DNA of 64,000 bases from Anaerolineae bacterium (GCA_023382535.1 JAHDWA010000048.1:1-64000), one strand, 5' to 3'; shown: positions 1 to 10,034, counted from the stretch's first letter. Program-made: numbers and translations. The notes: generated by a model from the sequence alone, not told the origin.

Positions 1-2706
1 GCGATTTTGCACGAAGGCAAAGTGGTCGAAATGCGCACCGGCGAAGGTAAAACGCTGGTGGCGACTATGCCCGTCGCGCTCAACGCTTTAATGGGGCGGG
101 GCGTGCATGTTATCACCGTGAATGATTACCTGGCCAAGCGCGACTGCCAGTGGATGGGGCCGGTTTATCATCTTCTTGGCCTGAGCATCGCCGTGATCCA
201 AAGCGCCGGTAACGGGGGAGTGGATCAGGCTTCGTTCATGTATAACCCCCATTACCACAGCAGCGATGACCGTTACCAATATTTGCAGCCAATCACCCGC
301 CGCGAGGCTTATGCCTGCGACATCACCTACGGGACCAATAACGAGTATGGCTTCGACTATCTGCGCGATAATATGGTCCCCGACCTGAGCCGGACGACTC
401 AACGCGAACTGCACTACGCCATCATTGACGAGGTGGACAACATTCTGATTGACGAAGCCCGCACGCCGCTCATCATCTCCGGCCAGGCCGAAGAGAGCAG
501 CGAGTTATACCAGCGGTTTGCTCAACTGGTCCGCCCGCTCAAACGCAGCAGCGCCGAAAGTGTCGAGGCGGAAGCGCCGGATGGCGATTACGTGGTGGAT
601 GAAAAATCGCGCATTGTCTACCTGACCGAGCGCGGCATCGAAAAAATTGAGCGGGCGCTGGGCGTCGAAAACCTGTATGAGGGCGAAAGCGCGGCCATGA
701 CTCCCTACCTGGATAACGCCCTGCGGGCCAATGTCCTCTTCAAGCTGGATGTGGATTATGTCGTTCAGAATGGCGAAGTCATCATTGTGGACGAGTTCAC
801 CGGGCGGCTGATGCACGGGCGGCGCTACAGCGAGGGGCTACACCAGGCTATCGAAGCCAAAGAGGGCGTCCACGTGCGCCATGAGAGCTTTACCTGGGCC
901 ACCATCACCTTCCAGAACTTCTTCCGCATGTACAACAAACTGGCCGGGATGACCGGTACCGCCGAGACCGAAGCCGAGGAATTCGGCGCGATTTACGACC
1001 TGGATGTGGTAGTGCTGCCGACCAACATCGAGTACCGGGCGCTGCAAAACACGCTGATTAAAGAGACACACAAAGAAGATGGGGCTGAAGTCACCGTCTA
1101 TCGCAGCCCCAACAACGGTGAGTTCTATCATAAGCGGGTGGATTACCCGGACGTAATTTATAAGAATCCCCAGGCTAAATTCAGGGCGCTGGTTGAAGAA
1201 ATCAAAGAGCGGCAGCAGCAAGGCCAGCCCATCCTGGTCGGCACAATCGCCATCGAAACTTCGGAATATCTCTCTAATTTGCTGGAGCGGCAGGGCGTTA
1301 AGCATGAAGTCCTCAACGCCAAACAGCACGAACGCGAGGCGACCATCATCACCCAGGCCGGGCGGCCCGGCACGGTGACGATCGCCACCAATATGGCCGG
1401 CCGCGGGGTTGATATTTTGCTGGGCGGCAACCCGGAAGGGCTGGCCCGCGACGAACTGCGCAAACAGGGGCACGATTTAACCACCATTGACCCGGCCCTG
1501 TGGGAGTCAACCCTACGCAAGTGGAGCGAGCTTGTCGCCAAAGATAAACAAAAAGTGGTCGAACTGGGCGGCTTGCATGTCATCGGCACGGAGCGCCACG
1601 AGGCCCGCCGCATTGACAACCAGTTGCGCGGTCGGGCCGGCCGCCAGGGCGACCCCGGCTCCAGCCGCTTTTACGTCTCGCTGCAAGATGATTTGATGCG
1701 CCGTTTCGGCGGGCAGAATGTGGCCAATCTGATGGACCGCTTTGGGGTTGAAGAAGACGTACCCATTGAGGCTGGTATTGTCAGCAAATCCATCGAGAAT
1801 GCCCAGACCAAGGTAGAAGGTCACAACTTCGACATCCGTAAGCACCTGCTCAAATATGACGACGTGATCAACCAGCAGCGCGAAGTAACCTACGCGGAGC
1901 GGCGGCGCATTTTAACCAGCAGCAGCCTCAAAGAGAGCCTCCAAAATATGATCGCCGACCATTTGAGCGGCCTGGTGGAGAATTTTACCAGCGGCGAAGA
2001 CCCGGATGAGTGGGATTTGGCGGCCCTGCACAGCGCGGTGCGGATTGTTGTCCCCATGCCGGCGACACTGACCTCTCATGCCTGGGAGAAGCTGTCAGCA
2101 GAAGAGATCGAAGAACAGATTTTGGACATGGCCGAGCAGCGATACGAGGAGTTGGAGCAGGCGCTCGGCTCAGAAAATCTGCGACAGTGGGAACGGATGT
2201 TGATGCTTCAGGTGATGGACATGCTCTGGGTGCGTCACCTGACTGCTCTGGATGACCTGCGGCAGGGTATCGGCCTGCGGGCCTACGGCCAGCAAGACCC
2301 GCTGGTGGCCTTCCAAAAAGATGCCTACGAGATGTATGGGCAGCTAAAAGCTGCGGTGCAAGAAGAAGTGGTTCGGAAAATTTATCACCCGACCATTATC
2401 CGCGAAGCGCCGCAGCCGCGCAATGTCCAGGCTCTTCACCCCGATGCCATGGCGGCCAGCCAGGCCAGTGCCCAGGCGAGCACGCCCGGGGCCACCAAGC
2501 AGGCTCCGGAGCCGGTGCGGGTGCAGAAAATGCCGGGGCGCAACGATCTCTGCTGGTGTGGCAGTGGGAAAAAGTACAAGCACTGTCACATGAAGGCGGA
2601 CGGTCTGGGCGGCAACGGCGGTGGAGCAGGCCAAATGCCGGTTGGAGCCGGGGCAGCCCAGGCGGGTGGGAACAAAAAGAAGCCAGCCAAGGCCCGCCGG
2701 CGCTAG
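1..2706 (+). CDS. secA: Protein translocase subunit SecA (5'-truncated by the window)
   Basis: SecA is the cytosolic ATPase motor that pushes preproteins through the SecYEG channel. The reading frame is open from base 1, so the true start and roughly the first 80-90 residues lie upstream. Visible are the Walker A motif MRTGEGKT (bases 31-54), the DEVD box followed by the ILIDEARTPLIISG segment, the second-motor motifs TNMAGRGVDI and QLRGRAGRQGD, and the C-terminal zinc-binding tail CWCGSGKKYKHCH (about 2551-2589) that contacts SecB or ribosomes. A Gly/Lys-rich tail follows. The length fits a full-size housekeeping SecA, with no sign of decay. Confidence 0.97.
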   Translation, partial: AILHEGKVVEMRTGEGKTLVATMPVALNALMGRGVHVITVNDYLAKRDCQWMGPVYHLLGLSIAVIQSAGNGGVDQASFMYNPHYHSSDDRYQYLQPITRREAYACDITYGTNNEYGFDYLRDNMVPDLSRTTQRELHYAIIDEVDNILIDEARTPLIISGQAEESSELYQRFAQLVRPLKRSSAESVEAEAPDGDYVVDEKSRIVYLTERGIEKIERALGVENLYEGESAAMTPYLDNALRANVLFKLDVDYVVQNGEVIIVDEFTGRLMHGRRYSEGLHQAIEAKEGVHVRHESFTWATITFQNFFRMYNKLAGMTGTAETEAEEFGAIYDLDVVVLPTNIEYRALQNTLIKETHKEDGAEVTVYRSPNNGEFYHKRVDYPDVIYKNPQAKFRALVEEIKERQQQGQPILVGTIAIETSEYLSNLLERQGVKHEVLNAKQHEREATIITQAGRPGTVTIATNMAGRGVDILLGGNPEGLARDELRKQGHDLTTIDPALWESTLRKWSELVAKDKQKVVELGGLHVIGTERHEARRIDNQLRGRAGRQGDPGSSRFYVSLQDDLMRRFGGQNVANLMDRFGVEEDVPIEAGIVSKSIENAQTKVEGHNFDIRKHLLKYDDVINQQREVTYAERRRILTSSSLKESLQNMIADHLSGLVENFTSGEDPDEWDLAALHSAVRIVVPMPATLTSHAWEKLSAEEIEEQILDMAEQRYEELEQALGSENLRQWERMLMLQVMDMLWVRHLTALDDLRQGIGLRAYGQQDPLVAFQKDAYEMYGQLKAAVQEEVVRKIYHPTIIREAPQPRNVQALHPDAMAASQASAQASTPGATKQAPEPVRVQKMPGRNDLCWCGSGKKYKHCHMKADGLGGNGGGAGQMPVGAGAAQAGGNKKKPAKARRR

Positions 2707-2721
2707 GATTAAAGTAGCCGG

Positions 2722-2745
2722 ACAGGATTAGTTACTTAATCCTGT
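2722..2745 (+). terminator. Inverted repeat downstream of secA, possible terminator
   Basis: A perfect 9-bp stem (ACAGGATTA, 2722-2730, pairing with 2737-2745) closes a 6-base loop 16 bases after the secA stop. No clear U-tract follows, so this may be an mRNA 3'-end stabiliser or a factor-dependent terminator rather than a canonical intrinsic terminator. Confidence 0.35.
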
Positions 2746-2903
2746 TGCAAATTCTGACCATAAGTGATAACATAAGGCTTAATAATGCACTAAAAGGGTG
2801 TGGTAAATTTTAGTCAGCTAGGCATTCTCTTTTCCGATTTCAGATTGTGTCCTATATTCCGGCGAACGATTCAAATCTTCGACTCATGAAGGAGGATAAG
2901 GCT

Positions 2904-3284
2904 TTGACTGCGAATGGTGATGACTTTACGGCCCGATTAATGGACGATATGGATCCTACCTTACTTGATTTTGTCAAGACCAAGGTGAACTCTTTCATTA
3001 AATGGGACCTGGTCAGATTCTTCTATGAAAATCCTCATACTGCCGATACTGTTGAAAATATTGCCAAGTATGCTGGTAGAAATGCTGATGCCGTAAAACC
3101 TGAACTGGAAGATTTGGTTGAGAGTGGTATTATGGAGAAAAAAGTACTGGATGGTAACACGGTTATTTATTCTCTGGCAACCGACGAGGATATGCGGGCG
3201 CTGGTTGACCAATTCATTCTGGCATGTGAAGATAGACATTTCAGGGTCAAAGCGGTTTACCATATTATTCGTGGGATGCGTTAA
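2904..3284 (+). CDS. Small winged-helix domain protein
   Basis: A 126-residue protein predicted to be a DNA-binding winged-helix regulator. The sequence WDLVRFFYENPHTADTVENIAKYAG, then an acidic recognition-like helix (ADAVKPELEDLVESGIM) and a beta-wing (KKVLDGNTVIYSLA), reads as the HTH-wing pattern used by MarR/ArsR-like proteins. The start is chosen at TTG 2904 because a strong Shine-Dalgarno AAGGAGG (2889-2895) sits 8 bases before it; an upstream GTG at 2847 and ATG at 2886 are in frame but lack one. It precedes a KaiC-like ATPase by about 207 bases on the same strand. The regulated targets are unknown. Confidence 0.72.
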   Translation: MTANGDDFTARLMDDMDPTLLDFVKTKVNSFIKWDLVRFFYENPHTADTVENIAKYAGRNADAVKPELEDLVESGIMEKKVLDGNTVIYSLATDEDMRALVDQFILACEDRHFRVKAVYHIIRGMR

Positions 3285-3491
3285 TCACCCTGCCACACGT
3301 TGAGCCAATAGCCAAGGAACGGTTTTGCGGCACACTTTTTAGGAATAAACCAAGGATTCTTAAATTTTTACCCTCAACCCTCTGATTGTCTGTTAAATTT
3401 CCCATTATTCTAGTTGAAGTGAAGATTTTTATTAACACGATTACTATTCGCAGTTTCTCAACTGATAATCCAAGGAAAGGGAGCCCCACCT

Positions 3492-4256
3492 ATGAATATG
3501 AATAGAGTCAAAACAGGTATCACCGGTCTGGATGAAATGATGGGCGGTGGTTTTGTCGAAGGGACTGCTAACTTGATTGAAGGCGCTCCAGGTACGGGCA
3601 AAACCACATTAGGGATGCAATTTATTTATAATGGAATTGTTCAAGCCCAAGAACCCGGATTAATTATTACCTTTGAAGAATTTCCTCAACAATATTACCA
3701 TGATGCGGCTGCCTTTGGTTGGGATTTTGTCGATTTGGAGAAAAAGGGACTGCTCAAAGTAGTAATGACCAGCCCGGAAGTGAGCCGGCTTGACGTTGAA
3801 AGCGTAGGGGGGATGATTGAAAACTACGTGAACCAGACGGGGGCAAAACGGGTTGTCGTAGACAGTATCACTCACTTTGCGCGCCTGACCCAAGATCCGG
3901 TTGAATTACGTAGTTTGGAATTTGGTTTCATCAATGCCCTTAAACGGCAAGGCCTGACCAGTGTTTTTACCCGAGAAAGCCCGGTGTTGCTCGGTGAAGC
4001 CCCGGAAAACAACAGTATTGGCTTTGTGGTCGACTCGTACCTGATATTACGTTACGTCGAAATCGAGTCGACCATTCGCAAAGCCCTGCTAGTTTTGAAG
4101 ATGCGCGGCAGCGACCACGCCAAAGATATACGCCAGTATGAAATTACTGAGCATGGCTTTGACGTTCAATCGAAGTTTGAAGGCCGTGAAGGTATTTTAA
4201 GCGGCAATCCTCGCCGGATGGCTGACTCTTTTGTCGAAGCCTTTGTAAAACGTTAA
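3492..4256 (+). CDS. KaiC-like RecA-fold ATPase, single domain
   Basis: A 254-residue single-domain member of the KaiC/RadA-like RecA superfamily. The KaiC-type opening TGITGLDEMMGGGF, the Walker A motif GAPGTGKTT (about residues 31-39), the catalytic-type acidic stretch ITFEE, and the Walker B-like hydrophobic strand RVVVDSITHF are visible. Full KaiC clock proteins have two such domains, so this is one of the many single-domain KaiC-like proteins of bacteria and archaea, whose roles are mostly signalling and not circadian. No kaiA or kaiB is near. The preceding winged-helix gene may be a partner by proximity only. The Shine-Dalgarno AAGGAAAGGGAG lies upstream of ATG 3492. Confidence 0.85.
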   Translation: MNMNRVKTGITGLDEMMGGGFVEGTANLIEGAPGTGKTTLGMQFIYNGIVQAQEPGLIITFEEFPQQYYHDAAAFGWDFVDLEKKGLLKVVMTSPEVSRLDVESVGGMIENYVNQTGAKRVVVDSITHFARLTQDPVELRSLEFGFINALKRQGLTSVFTRESPVLLGEAPENNSIGFVVDSYLILRYVEIESTIRKALLVLKMRGSDHAKDIRQYEITEHGFDVQSKFEGREGILSGNPRRMADSFVEAFVKR

Positions 4257-4447
4257 ATTAACAGGAATAAGGACAGGCGCAAAGGAAAATCTGTGCTTTA
4301 GGCCCCAAATTCAAATAAGGAGTCCACTGTCTCCCGGCGTCGGCACTTCATCAGTAGACGAAGCGCACCCTGATCGCTTCTTTGAAAAGTATTGGCTTTA
4401 GATCTCATTCCAACGACGACTAGCTATTACAAGGATTAGAAAAAGTT

Positions 4448-4741
4448 ATGAACCTTGTGGGCATTATCCTGACCGTTTACATCTGGGGCGTTGTCTGTAT
4501 TCTCCTTTTTTTCTTATTTGCAATTGGCCGCTTTTACCAGCAAAAATCAGGACGCCGCTCCTATTATCCTTCTTTTTTTGTACCCATCGCTCTGTTTGCC
4601 TTAGCCGCGATTAGGTACACTTTTTTGGCTCCGGCTATTGTGGGCGATGTCTGGGGGGATGTGATGCGTTTTTTAGGTGGAGTGGTAGTTGGAGGCTTTG
4701 GACTCTTTTTGTTAAGACTCATGATAGGGGGCCGCTCTTGA
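4448..4741 (+). CDS. Small three-helix membrane protein
   Basis: A 97-residue hydrophobic protein of unknown family. Three transmembrane segments can be read at about residues 4-26, 43-63 and 73-92, with a short basic Tyr/Arg loop (QKSGRRSYY) between the first two. Its stop overlaps the TTG start of the next gene by four bases, so the two small membrane proteins are probably translationally coupled and sit in an operon with the large histidine kinase just downstream. A role as membrane anchor or sensor partner for that soluble kinase is a guess from position. Confidence 0.7.
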   Translation: MNLVGIILTVYIWGVVCILLFFLFAIGRFYQQKSGRRSYYPSFFVPIALFALAAIRYTFLAPAIVGDVWGDVMRFLGGVVVGGFGLFLLRLMIGGRS

Positions 4742-5076
4742 TTGCCCTGGGGTCGTTATTGGGCACCTTAGGCACGCTCTCTATCCTCATCCTGGTTTAC
4801 ATCCTGGCCAAGCTTTCAGAAAGATTTGGCACTGTCATAAAGATGCGGCCTCGTTATCGTTATTACTACGTGGCCCTTGTCTTTCTCCTGATTGGCTGGA
4901 TTGCTCAACTGCTGGTCATGGCTGTGAATTTAATGCCGGCAAATATCCAAAATGCGCTGAATTCCGCCTGGTTTCTGCTGCTAGCCTACTACTTACCCGT
5001 AACCATTGGCGTCACGATTGGCCTTGTTATTACCTGGCGCTATTGGAGTTGGCTGGTAGCGGAACGCAACGGATAG
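4738..5076 (+). CDS. Small membrane protein coupled to the upstream gene
   Basis: A 112-residue membrane protein with transmembrane segments at about residues 4-24, 43-63 and 74-98, separated by a basic loop (KMRPRYRYYY) resembling the one in the gene before it. The start is TTG 4738, inside the stop of the preceding gene (TTGA overlap), which favours coupled translation. Six bases separate its stop from the ATG of the histidine kinase, so the three genes probably form one transcription unit. No family was recognised. Confidence 0.68.
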   Translation: MIALGSLLGTLGTLSILILVYILAKLSERFGTVIKMRPRYRYYYVALVFLLIGWIAQLLVMAVNLMPANIQNALNSAWFLLLAYYLPVTIGVTIGLVITWRYWSWLVAERNG

Positions 5077-5082
5077 ATTGCA

Positions 5083-8000
5083 ATGGCCCAGGCTGTTTTT
5101 ACCAAAGATATTGCCCAATTTTTTATGTACTCGGGCTGGCGGCAATTCCTCCTCGATGACCAATTTAACCTTATTCCCCCTTGTAACGAGCTAGCTGAGT
5201 TATACAATCTGGCTGCTCCACTTTTAGAAAATGCCCCCTTTCTAAACCTGTTCGACCCGGCCAATCAGGAAAAATTGCGTCCTCTTTTAACCCAGTTAGC
5301 TACGGGATACCAGCAAACAATCCCTTCCCTGGCGCTGATGCTCCAAACAAGCCTTCATCCGCCCAAACCCGTTGAGTTGATGCTCTATCCTTTCACCGAT
5401 ACTAATCCGCATGTCTACTATATTGGCTTTATCCGCCAATTACCCAACACCATCGAAACCTTTTTCCAAGAGCCCCACACACGCTATATCCACCAAAAAA
5501 ACAAACAACTGGAAACTGTGGCCAAGCTAAGCCGGCGTATTGCTGCCATTTTGGACCTGGTGACCCTCTTGAATTATACCGTTCAAAGCCTGAGCCAGGA
5601 TTTTGAATACAAATTTACCTCGATTTTTTTGATTGACACTACTGAAACGATTATTGCTCTCGAAGCCGCATCCAATATCAATGTCAAAGCTCTGTCCCCC
5701 AACTTCTCCAACCTGCCTATTGATCACGAAACCATTATCGGCCACGTCGCCGCAACGACCGAACCGATGCTGCTCGGCAACATTGCCCAAAGCGGTTATA
5801 AACCGTTGGGTTATCTGCCGATAGAAACACGTTCCGAACTGGCCGTTCCCCTGATATTGGGTGGGCAGGTGTTGGGCGTTTTAGATGTTCAAAGTGATTT
5901 AGCCAACAAATACACCGCCGATGACCTTTTTCTGCTCCAAACCATCGCCGACCAACTCGCGGTGGCCATCCAAAATGCGCGCCTGTTTGAAGAACGCGAC
6001 CGGCGTATGGCCGAGTTAGCCGTTTTTAGTCAGATCGGCGCAGTTATTTCCGGTTCGTACGATTTGAAGGTCATGCTGCCGAGTATCATCGGCCGGGTCA
6101 CGGCCCTGTTTCAAGTCGAGGGCGTCTCCCTGATGCTCCTTGAAAATAATGAGTTGCATTTTGCCGTAGCTACCGGCCCAGGCTCTGAAAATATCGGCGC
6201 CTTTACCCTCAAACCTGGCCAGGGCATTGCCGGCTCGGTCATGGAAACAGGACAGACCATCCGGGTTGACAATGTGGCCGCAGATTCGCGCCACTTCAGT
6301 GGGATTGACTCGGCCATTGATTTTAAGACTCGTTCGTTGTTAGCCGTACCGGTGCAGATTCACGGCCGGATGCTGGGCGTTTTGGAGGCCATCAATCGAA
6401 TAGATGGCCGGCCCTTTAGCCGGGATGATGAGGTCACGCTTGAGTTCATCGCCTCGTCAGTAGCAACTGCCATTGAAAATGCGCGCCTTTTCAGCGAAAC
6501 ACAGCGCCACATTGAGCAATTGGCCGGCCTGTTAGATGCCAGCCGCATTATCAATACCCTCGATTTGCAGGATATTTTGGATACCATTGCCCAAAGAGTC
6601 GGCGCCCTGCTCAGGGCCGAGTATACCAGCGTTTACCTGGCCGATGACGAGACCCAGCAGATTCGCGAAACAGCCTCATACCATATTGGTTCAATCTCGC
6701 ATATCCCGTCAACCACTTTTAAATATGGCGAAGGAACCGTTGGTTGGGCTCTTGAACACCGCCAGCCGTTGCGAATTAATGACGTTACTAAGGATGACAC
6801 CTTTCTATACAACTCACCGCGATCCGAACTACTTACCAATTTGCTTTCCATTCCTCTGCTCGTTAAAAATGAGGCTATCGGGGTTTTAGAAGTAGCCAAC
6901 AAAATCGGTAAAGCCTCTTTCACCGGTGAAGATGAAGAATTACTTGCAGCCTTTGCCAGCCAGGCAGCAGTAGCCATCTATAATGCACGCCTGTTCAACG
7001 AGACCAATCAGCGCCTGGCCGAGGTTTCAACCCTCTACACCTTTGCCGACCAGATGACCAAAGTGATGGACTTGGACCAGGTGAGTCAATCCACTGTCAC
7101 TATTTTAAGACATGCCATCAATTGCAGTGGCTGCTGCCTCTTTTTGCAAGAAAAAGTAGCCGACCAGGACACTCTGGTCTTAAAAGCGTGCAGCGGCTGG
7201 CACGAATCGGCTGCGTCAGATGCGGAAATAGAATACCTGACTAAATTGGCCGAAGGTTTGATCACCAAGTTGCAGCCGATTCATATTCATGACCTGCGCG
7301 AGTCCGCTCCGGCTGACTCCCCTATCCAGATACGTTCGGTGATGATCGTTCCGCTAATTGTCAAGGACAAACTCCTGGGCGCTTTAGCCATTGATGACCA
7401 GGAACCCCATGCTTTTGGCTCGTCGGAGGGCCGACTGTTGACCATCACGGCCGCCCAAATCTCTACGGCCATTGATAACATTCGACTATACGATAATCTG
7501 GAACAGCGCGCTGTTGAACTTGAAGCCGCCCTGGAAGAAGTGCAAGAGGCTAACCGTCTTAAATCAGAATTTGTCCAAAATGTTTCGCATGAGCTGCGCA
7601 CCCCTCTCACCTTCATTCGGGCTTATATCGAGTTGATTTTGGAGGGTGGGCTGGGAGAAGTCTCGCCTGTCATGAGAGAGAAGCTGGAATTTATCTCCCA
7701 AAAAACTTTTGCTGTGATTCGTCTGGTGGAAGACATCGTCTCCTTACAGAAGGTTGAGTCGGGCAATCTCCGCTTTGACTTGGTAAGCCCCCAGCAATTA
7801 ATCACCCAGGCAATACAGGGAGCTTCGGCCAGCGCTGGTGAGTCCGGCATCAAACTGGTAGCCGAATACGCACCCGATCTGCCGTTCCTGAGGGTAGATA
7901 TTGATCGAATCGGCCAAATTTTTGACAATCTGATCGGCAATGCCATTAAATTTAGCCAGATGGGCAGTGAAATTAAAATTGTCGCTGCATTGGATGGGGA

Positions 8001-8262
8001 GGCTATCAAATTTTCTGTCCGGGATCACGGAAGTGGTATTCCCGCCGAAGCTTTACCCAAGATTTTTGATAAATTTTATCAGGTTGGACGCCCTGCCGGC
8101 TTTCGGCGCTATAAAGGTTCCGGTCTGGGATTGGCCATCGTTAAGCAGATCGTCGAAGCTCACCAGGGCGAGGTGACGGTGGAAAGCCAGCTCAATCAAG
8201 GCAGCACCTTTTCCTTTTGGCTGCCTATTAATAAAAATGATTCCACTAACGAGCCAGGGTAA
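5083..8262 (+). CDS. Soluble sensor histidine kinase with four GAF domains
   Basis: A 1059-residue cytoplasmic two-component kinase. After an N-terminal region of about 145 residues come four tandem GAF-type sensor domains (about 150-305, 305-467, 470-636 and 640-800), most ending in the typical AIxNARLF helix. A coiled signalling helix then leads to a HisKA domain with the phospho-acceptor His836 in VSHELRTPL, and an HATPase_c domain with the N box NLIGNAIKFS, G1 DHGSGIP and G2 GSGLGLAI. No transmembrane helix is present, so the signal is probably intracellular or relayed by the two small membrane proteins upstream. No response regulator lies next to it. Confidence 0.93.
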   Translation: MAQAVFTKDIAQFFMYSGWRQFLLDDQFNLIPPCNELAELYNLAAPLLENAPFLNLFDPANQEKLRPLLTQLATGYQQTIPSLALMLQTSLHPPKPVELMLYPFTDTNPHVYYIGFIRQLPNTIETFFQEPHTRYIHQKNKQLETVAKLSRRIAAILDLVTLLNYTVQSLSQDFEYKFTSIFLIDTTETIIALEAASNINVKALSPNFSNLPIDHETIIGHVAATTEPMLLGNIAQSGYKPLGYLPIETRSELAVPLILGGQVLGVLDVQSDLANKYTADDLFLLQTIADQLAVAIQNARLFEERDRRMAELAVFSQIGAVISGSYDLKVMLPSIIGRVTALFQVEGVSLMLLENNELHFAVATGPGSENIGAFTLKPGQGIAGSVMETGQTIRVDNVAADSRHFSGIDSAIDFKTRSLLAVPVQIHGRMLGVLEAINRIDGRPFSRDDEVTLEFIASSVATAIENARLFSETQRHIEQLAGLLDASRIINTLDLQDILDTIAQRVGALLRAEYTSVYLADDETQQIRETASYHIGSISHIPSTTFKYGEGTVGWALEHRQPLRINDVTKDDTFLYNSPRSELLTNLLSIPLLVKNEAIGVLEVANKIGKASFTGEDEELLAAFASQAAVAIYNARLFNETNQRLAEVSTLYTFADQMTKVMDLDQVSQSTVTILRHAINCSGCCLFLQEKVADQDTLVLKACSGWHESAASDAEIEYLTKLAEGLITKLQPIHIHDLRESAPADSPIQIRSVMIVPLIVKDKLLGALAIDDQEPHAFGSSEGRLLTITAAQISTAIDNIRLYDNLEQRAVELEAALEEVQEANRLKSEFVQNVSHELRTPLTFIRAYIELILEGGLGEVSPVMREKLEFISQKTFAVIRLVEDIVSLQKVESGNLRFDLVSPQQLITQAIQGASASAGESGIKLVAEYAPDLPFLRVDIDRIGQIFDNLIGNAIKFSQMGSEIKIVAALDGEAIKFSVRDHGSGIPAEALPKIFDKFYQVGRPAGFRRYKGSGLGLAIVKQIVEAHQGEVTVESQLNQGSTFSFWLPINKNDSTNEPG

Positions 8263-8271
8263 ACCAGATCA

Positions 8272-9354
8272 GTGGAAAAACAACGCGATCTAAGAGCCGC
8301 TCTCTTTAATTTGCCTAAGATTGACCTGCACCGCCATCTGGAAGGCAGCCTGCGCCTCTCTACCCTGGCCGAAATTGCCCAGGAACACGCCGTAGACCTG
8401 CCCAGTTGGAGTCTGGACGAGCTTCGCCCTTATGTGCAAGTAGTTGACGGCGATCCCTATGACTTTCAGGGTTTTTTAGCTAAATTCAAATTACTGCGTA
8501 GATTTTATTCCAGTCGAGAGGCCGTTTTGCGCGTTACCTCTGAGGCCATCGCCGACGCCGCCGCCGACAATGTGCGCTACCTTGAACTGCGTTTTAATCC
8601 GGTCGCCCTGGGCCACAATCAGGGTTTTAGCTTTGAAGATGTCACCGATTGGGTGATCGAAGCCACGGACGAGGCCCAGAAAAAACACGTTATTCAGGTC
8701 CGGCTGATTGTCCAGATTGGCCGGCACGAACCGCAGTATGCTCACCAACTAGCCGAGATTGCCGTATCACGGCAGCATCGTGGCATTGTGGCCCTTGACC
8801 TGGCCGGTGATGAAATCACTTATTCCGCCGCTAAATTTATCCAGGTGTTTCGCCGGGCCAAAGCCCAGGGGCTGCATATCACCGTGCATGCCGCCGAAGC
8901 CGGCCCGGCCACCAATGTTATCGAAGCAATTAAAGAGTTGGGCGCCGAACGGATCGGTCATGGGGTTCGGGCGCGAGACAACGATAAGGTCATTGAACTG
9001 CTGCGTAGCCAGCGCACCACCCTGGAGATGTGTCCCACCAGCAACCTGCAAACCGGTATCATTCCAAAATTTTCCCAGCACCCCTTGTTTGCCTTTCACC
9101 AGTTGGGTATCCCGGTCACAGTCAATACCGATGATCCTTCCATCTCCAATACCACTCTAACCGATGAGTTTCTGGTTGCCAATCGCGGTATTGGCGTGCC
9201 TTTCCGTGACCTGCGCCAGATGACCCTCAATGCCGCCGAAGCGGCCTTTCTGCCAGAACCGGAAAAAAAGCGCCTGATTGACTGGTTCAGGAACTGGTTT
9301 GAAAAAATCCCCGGCAAGAGTTTTATCCAACCTCCTGTCCCACCCAGCCTCTAA
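8272..9354 (+). CDS. add: Adenosine deaminase
   Basis: A 360-residue cytosolic purine-salvage enzyme that converts adenosine or deoxyadenosine to inosine or deoxyinosine with a mononuclear metal. The metal motif KIDLHRHLEGS carries His20 and His22; HAAEAG, RIGHGV, the Ser/Asn/Thr segment TSNLQTG and NTDDP supply the other metal ligands and catalytic residues. The start is GTG 8272, nine bases after the kinase stop, so it is probably the last gene of the kinase operon. Related aminodeoxyfutalosine or adenine deaminases share this fold, so substrate identity rests on overall similarity. Confidence 0.9.
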   Translation: MEKQRDLRAALFNLPKIDLHRHLEGSLRLSTLAEIAQEHAVDLPSWSLDELRPYVQVVDGDPYDFQGFLAKFKLLRRFYSSREAVLRVTSEAIADAAADNVRYLELRFNPVALGHNQGFSFEDVTDWVIEATDEAQKKHVIQVRLIVQIGRHEPQYAHQLAEIAVSRQHRGIVALDLAGDEITYSAAKFIQVFRRAKAQGLHITVHAAEAGPATNVIEAIKELGAERIGHGVRARDNDKVIELLRSQRTTLEMCPTSNLQTGIIPKFSQHPLFAFHQLGIPVTVNTDDPSISNTTLTDEFLVANRGIGVPFRDLRQMTLNAAEAAFLPEPEKKRLIDWFRNWFEKIPGKSFIQPPVPPSL

Positions 9355-9417
9355 GTAGAGACCACATGCAAATTTAATCCTTAAAATAAGGTTGCCGGAT
9401 TAGCTTAAGGAGAAATG

Positions 9418-10017
9418 ATGAAAACAAAATTTATTCTTTTCCTGGGGGGTATGATGCTGTTCACGATGGGCTGCGGCATGATTAATTCTCTCCTGGGTCT
9501 CAATCAATCATCCGGTACTGTCAGCGAATTATGGCCTGACGTGCCACCTCTCGAGGGGGCAACGAAAGCCGATCTTGAAGTGCCACTGGCTTTTCAACTG
9601 ATGATCCGGGCCTTAACTAGCAGCGGGGTGGATTATATCGCCTTCACCACGCCCAAAACCCCCGATGAGGTGAAGAGCTTCTACACAGCCGAGTTGATGC
9701 AAGCCAACGGCTGGCAGGCGGTAGATATGGAAGGCAGTCAAACAAACCAGCAAAGCTGCGTTGGCGACCAGTCGGGTGAGGGAAACGCGGGCGCATTATG
9801 CCTGTTTTCCAAAAAGGAAGGCGACAAAGACACGCTGCTGGCGATCATCATAGCGCAGGGTGAACAATCCCAATTAACCAATGTATTTTACGCCCGGATT
9901 GCGGCGAGTGAGCTACAGATAACCCCTCCGGCCGCTCCGCAGGGTGTTGGGCCAACGCTTGCCCCATTCCAGGCCAGCATTCATCTCTACCCAGTGCATC
10001 CTGCCTCTAAAGGTTAG
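9418..10017 (+). CDS. Secreted lipoprotein of unknown function
   Basis: A 199-residue protein with a type II signal peptide: MKTKF, a hydrophobic core, then a TMGC lipobox with the lipidated Cys at position 19. The mature part is a small mixed domain (FTTPKTPDEVKSFY reminiscent of pseudopilin- or PKD-associated beta folds) with no recognised family. Two ATGs are adjacent; the second (9418) is preferred because AGGAG ends five bases before it and only two before the first. It lies 63 bases after add and may share its transcript. Confidence 0.72.
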   Translation: MKTKFILFLGGMMLFTMGCGMINSLLGLNQSSGTVSELWPDVPPLEGATKADLEVPLAFQLMIRALTSSGVDYIAFTTPKTPDEVKSFYTAELMQANGWQAVDMEGSQTNQQSCVGDQSGEGNAGALCLFSKKEGDKDTLLAIIIAQGEQSQLTNVFYARIAASELQITPPAAPQGVGPTLAPFQASIHLYPVHPASKG

Positions 10018-10034
10018 GCATTATGTTAATTTTG

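Noticed and set aside
4257..4447. Intergenic stretch before the small membrane proteins
   Set aside because: I looked for a promoter, terminator or short ORF with a ribosome binding site and saw nothing convincing.
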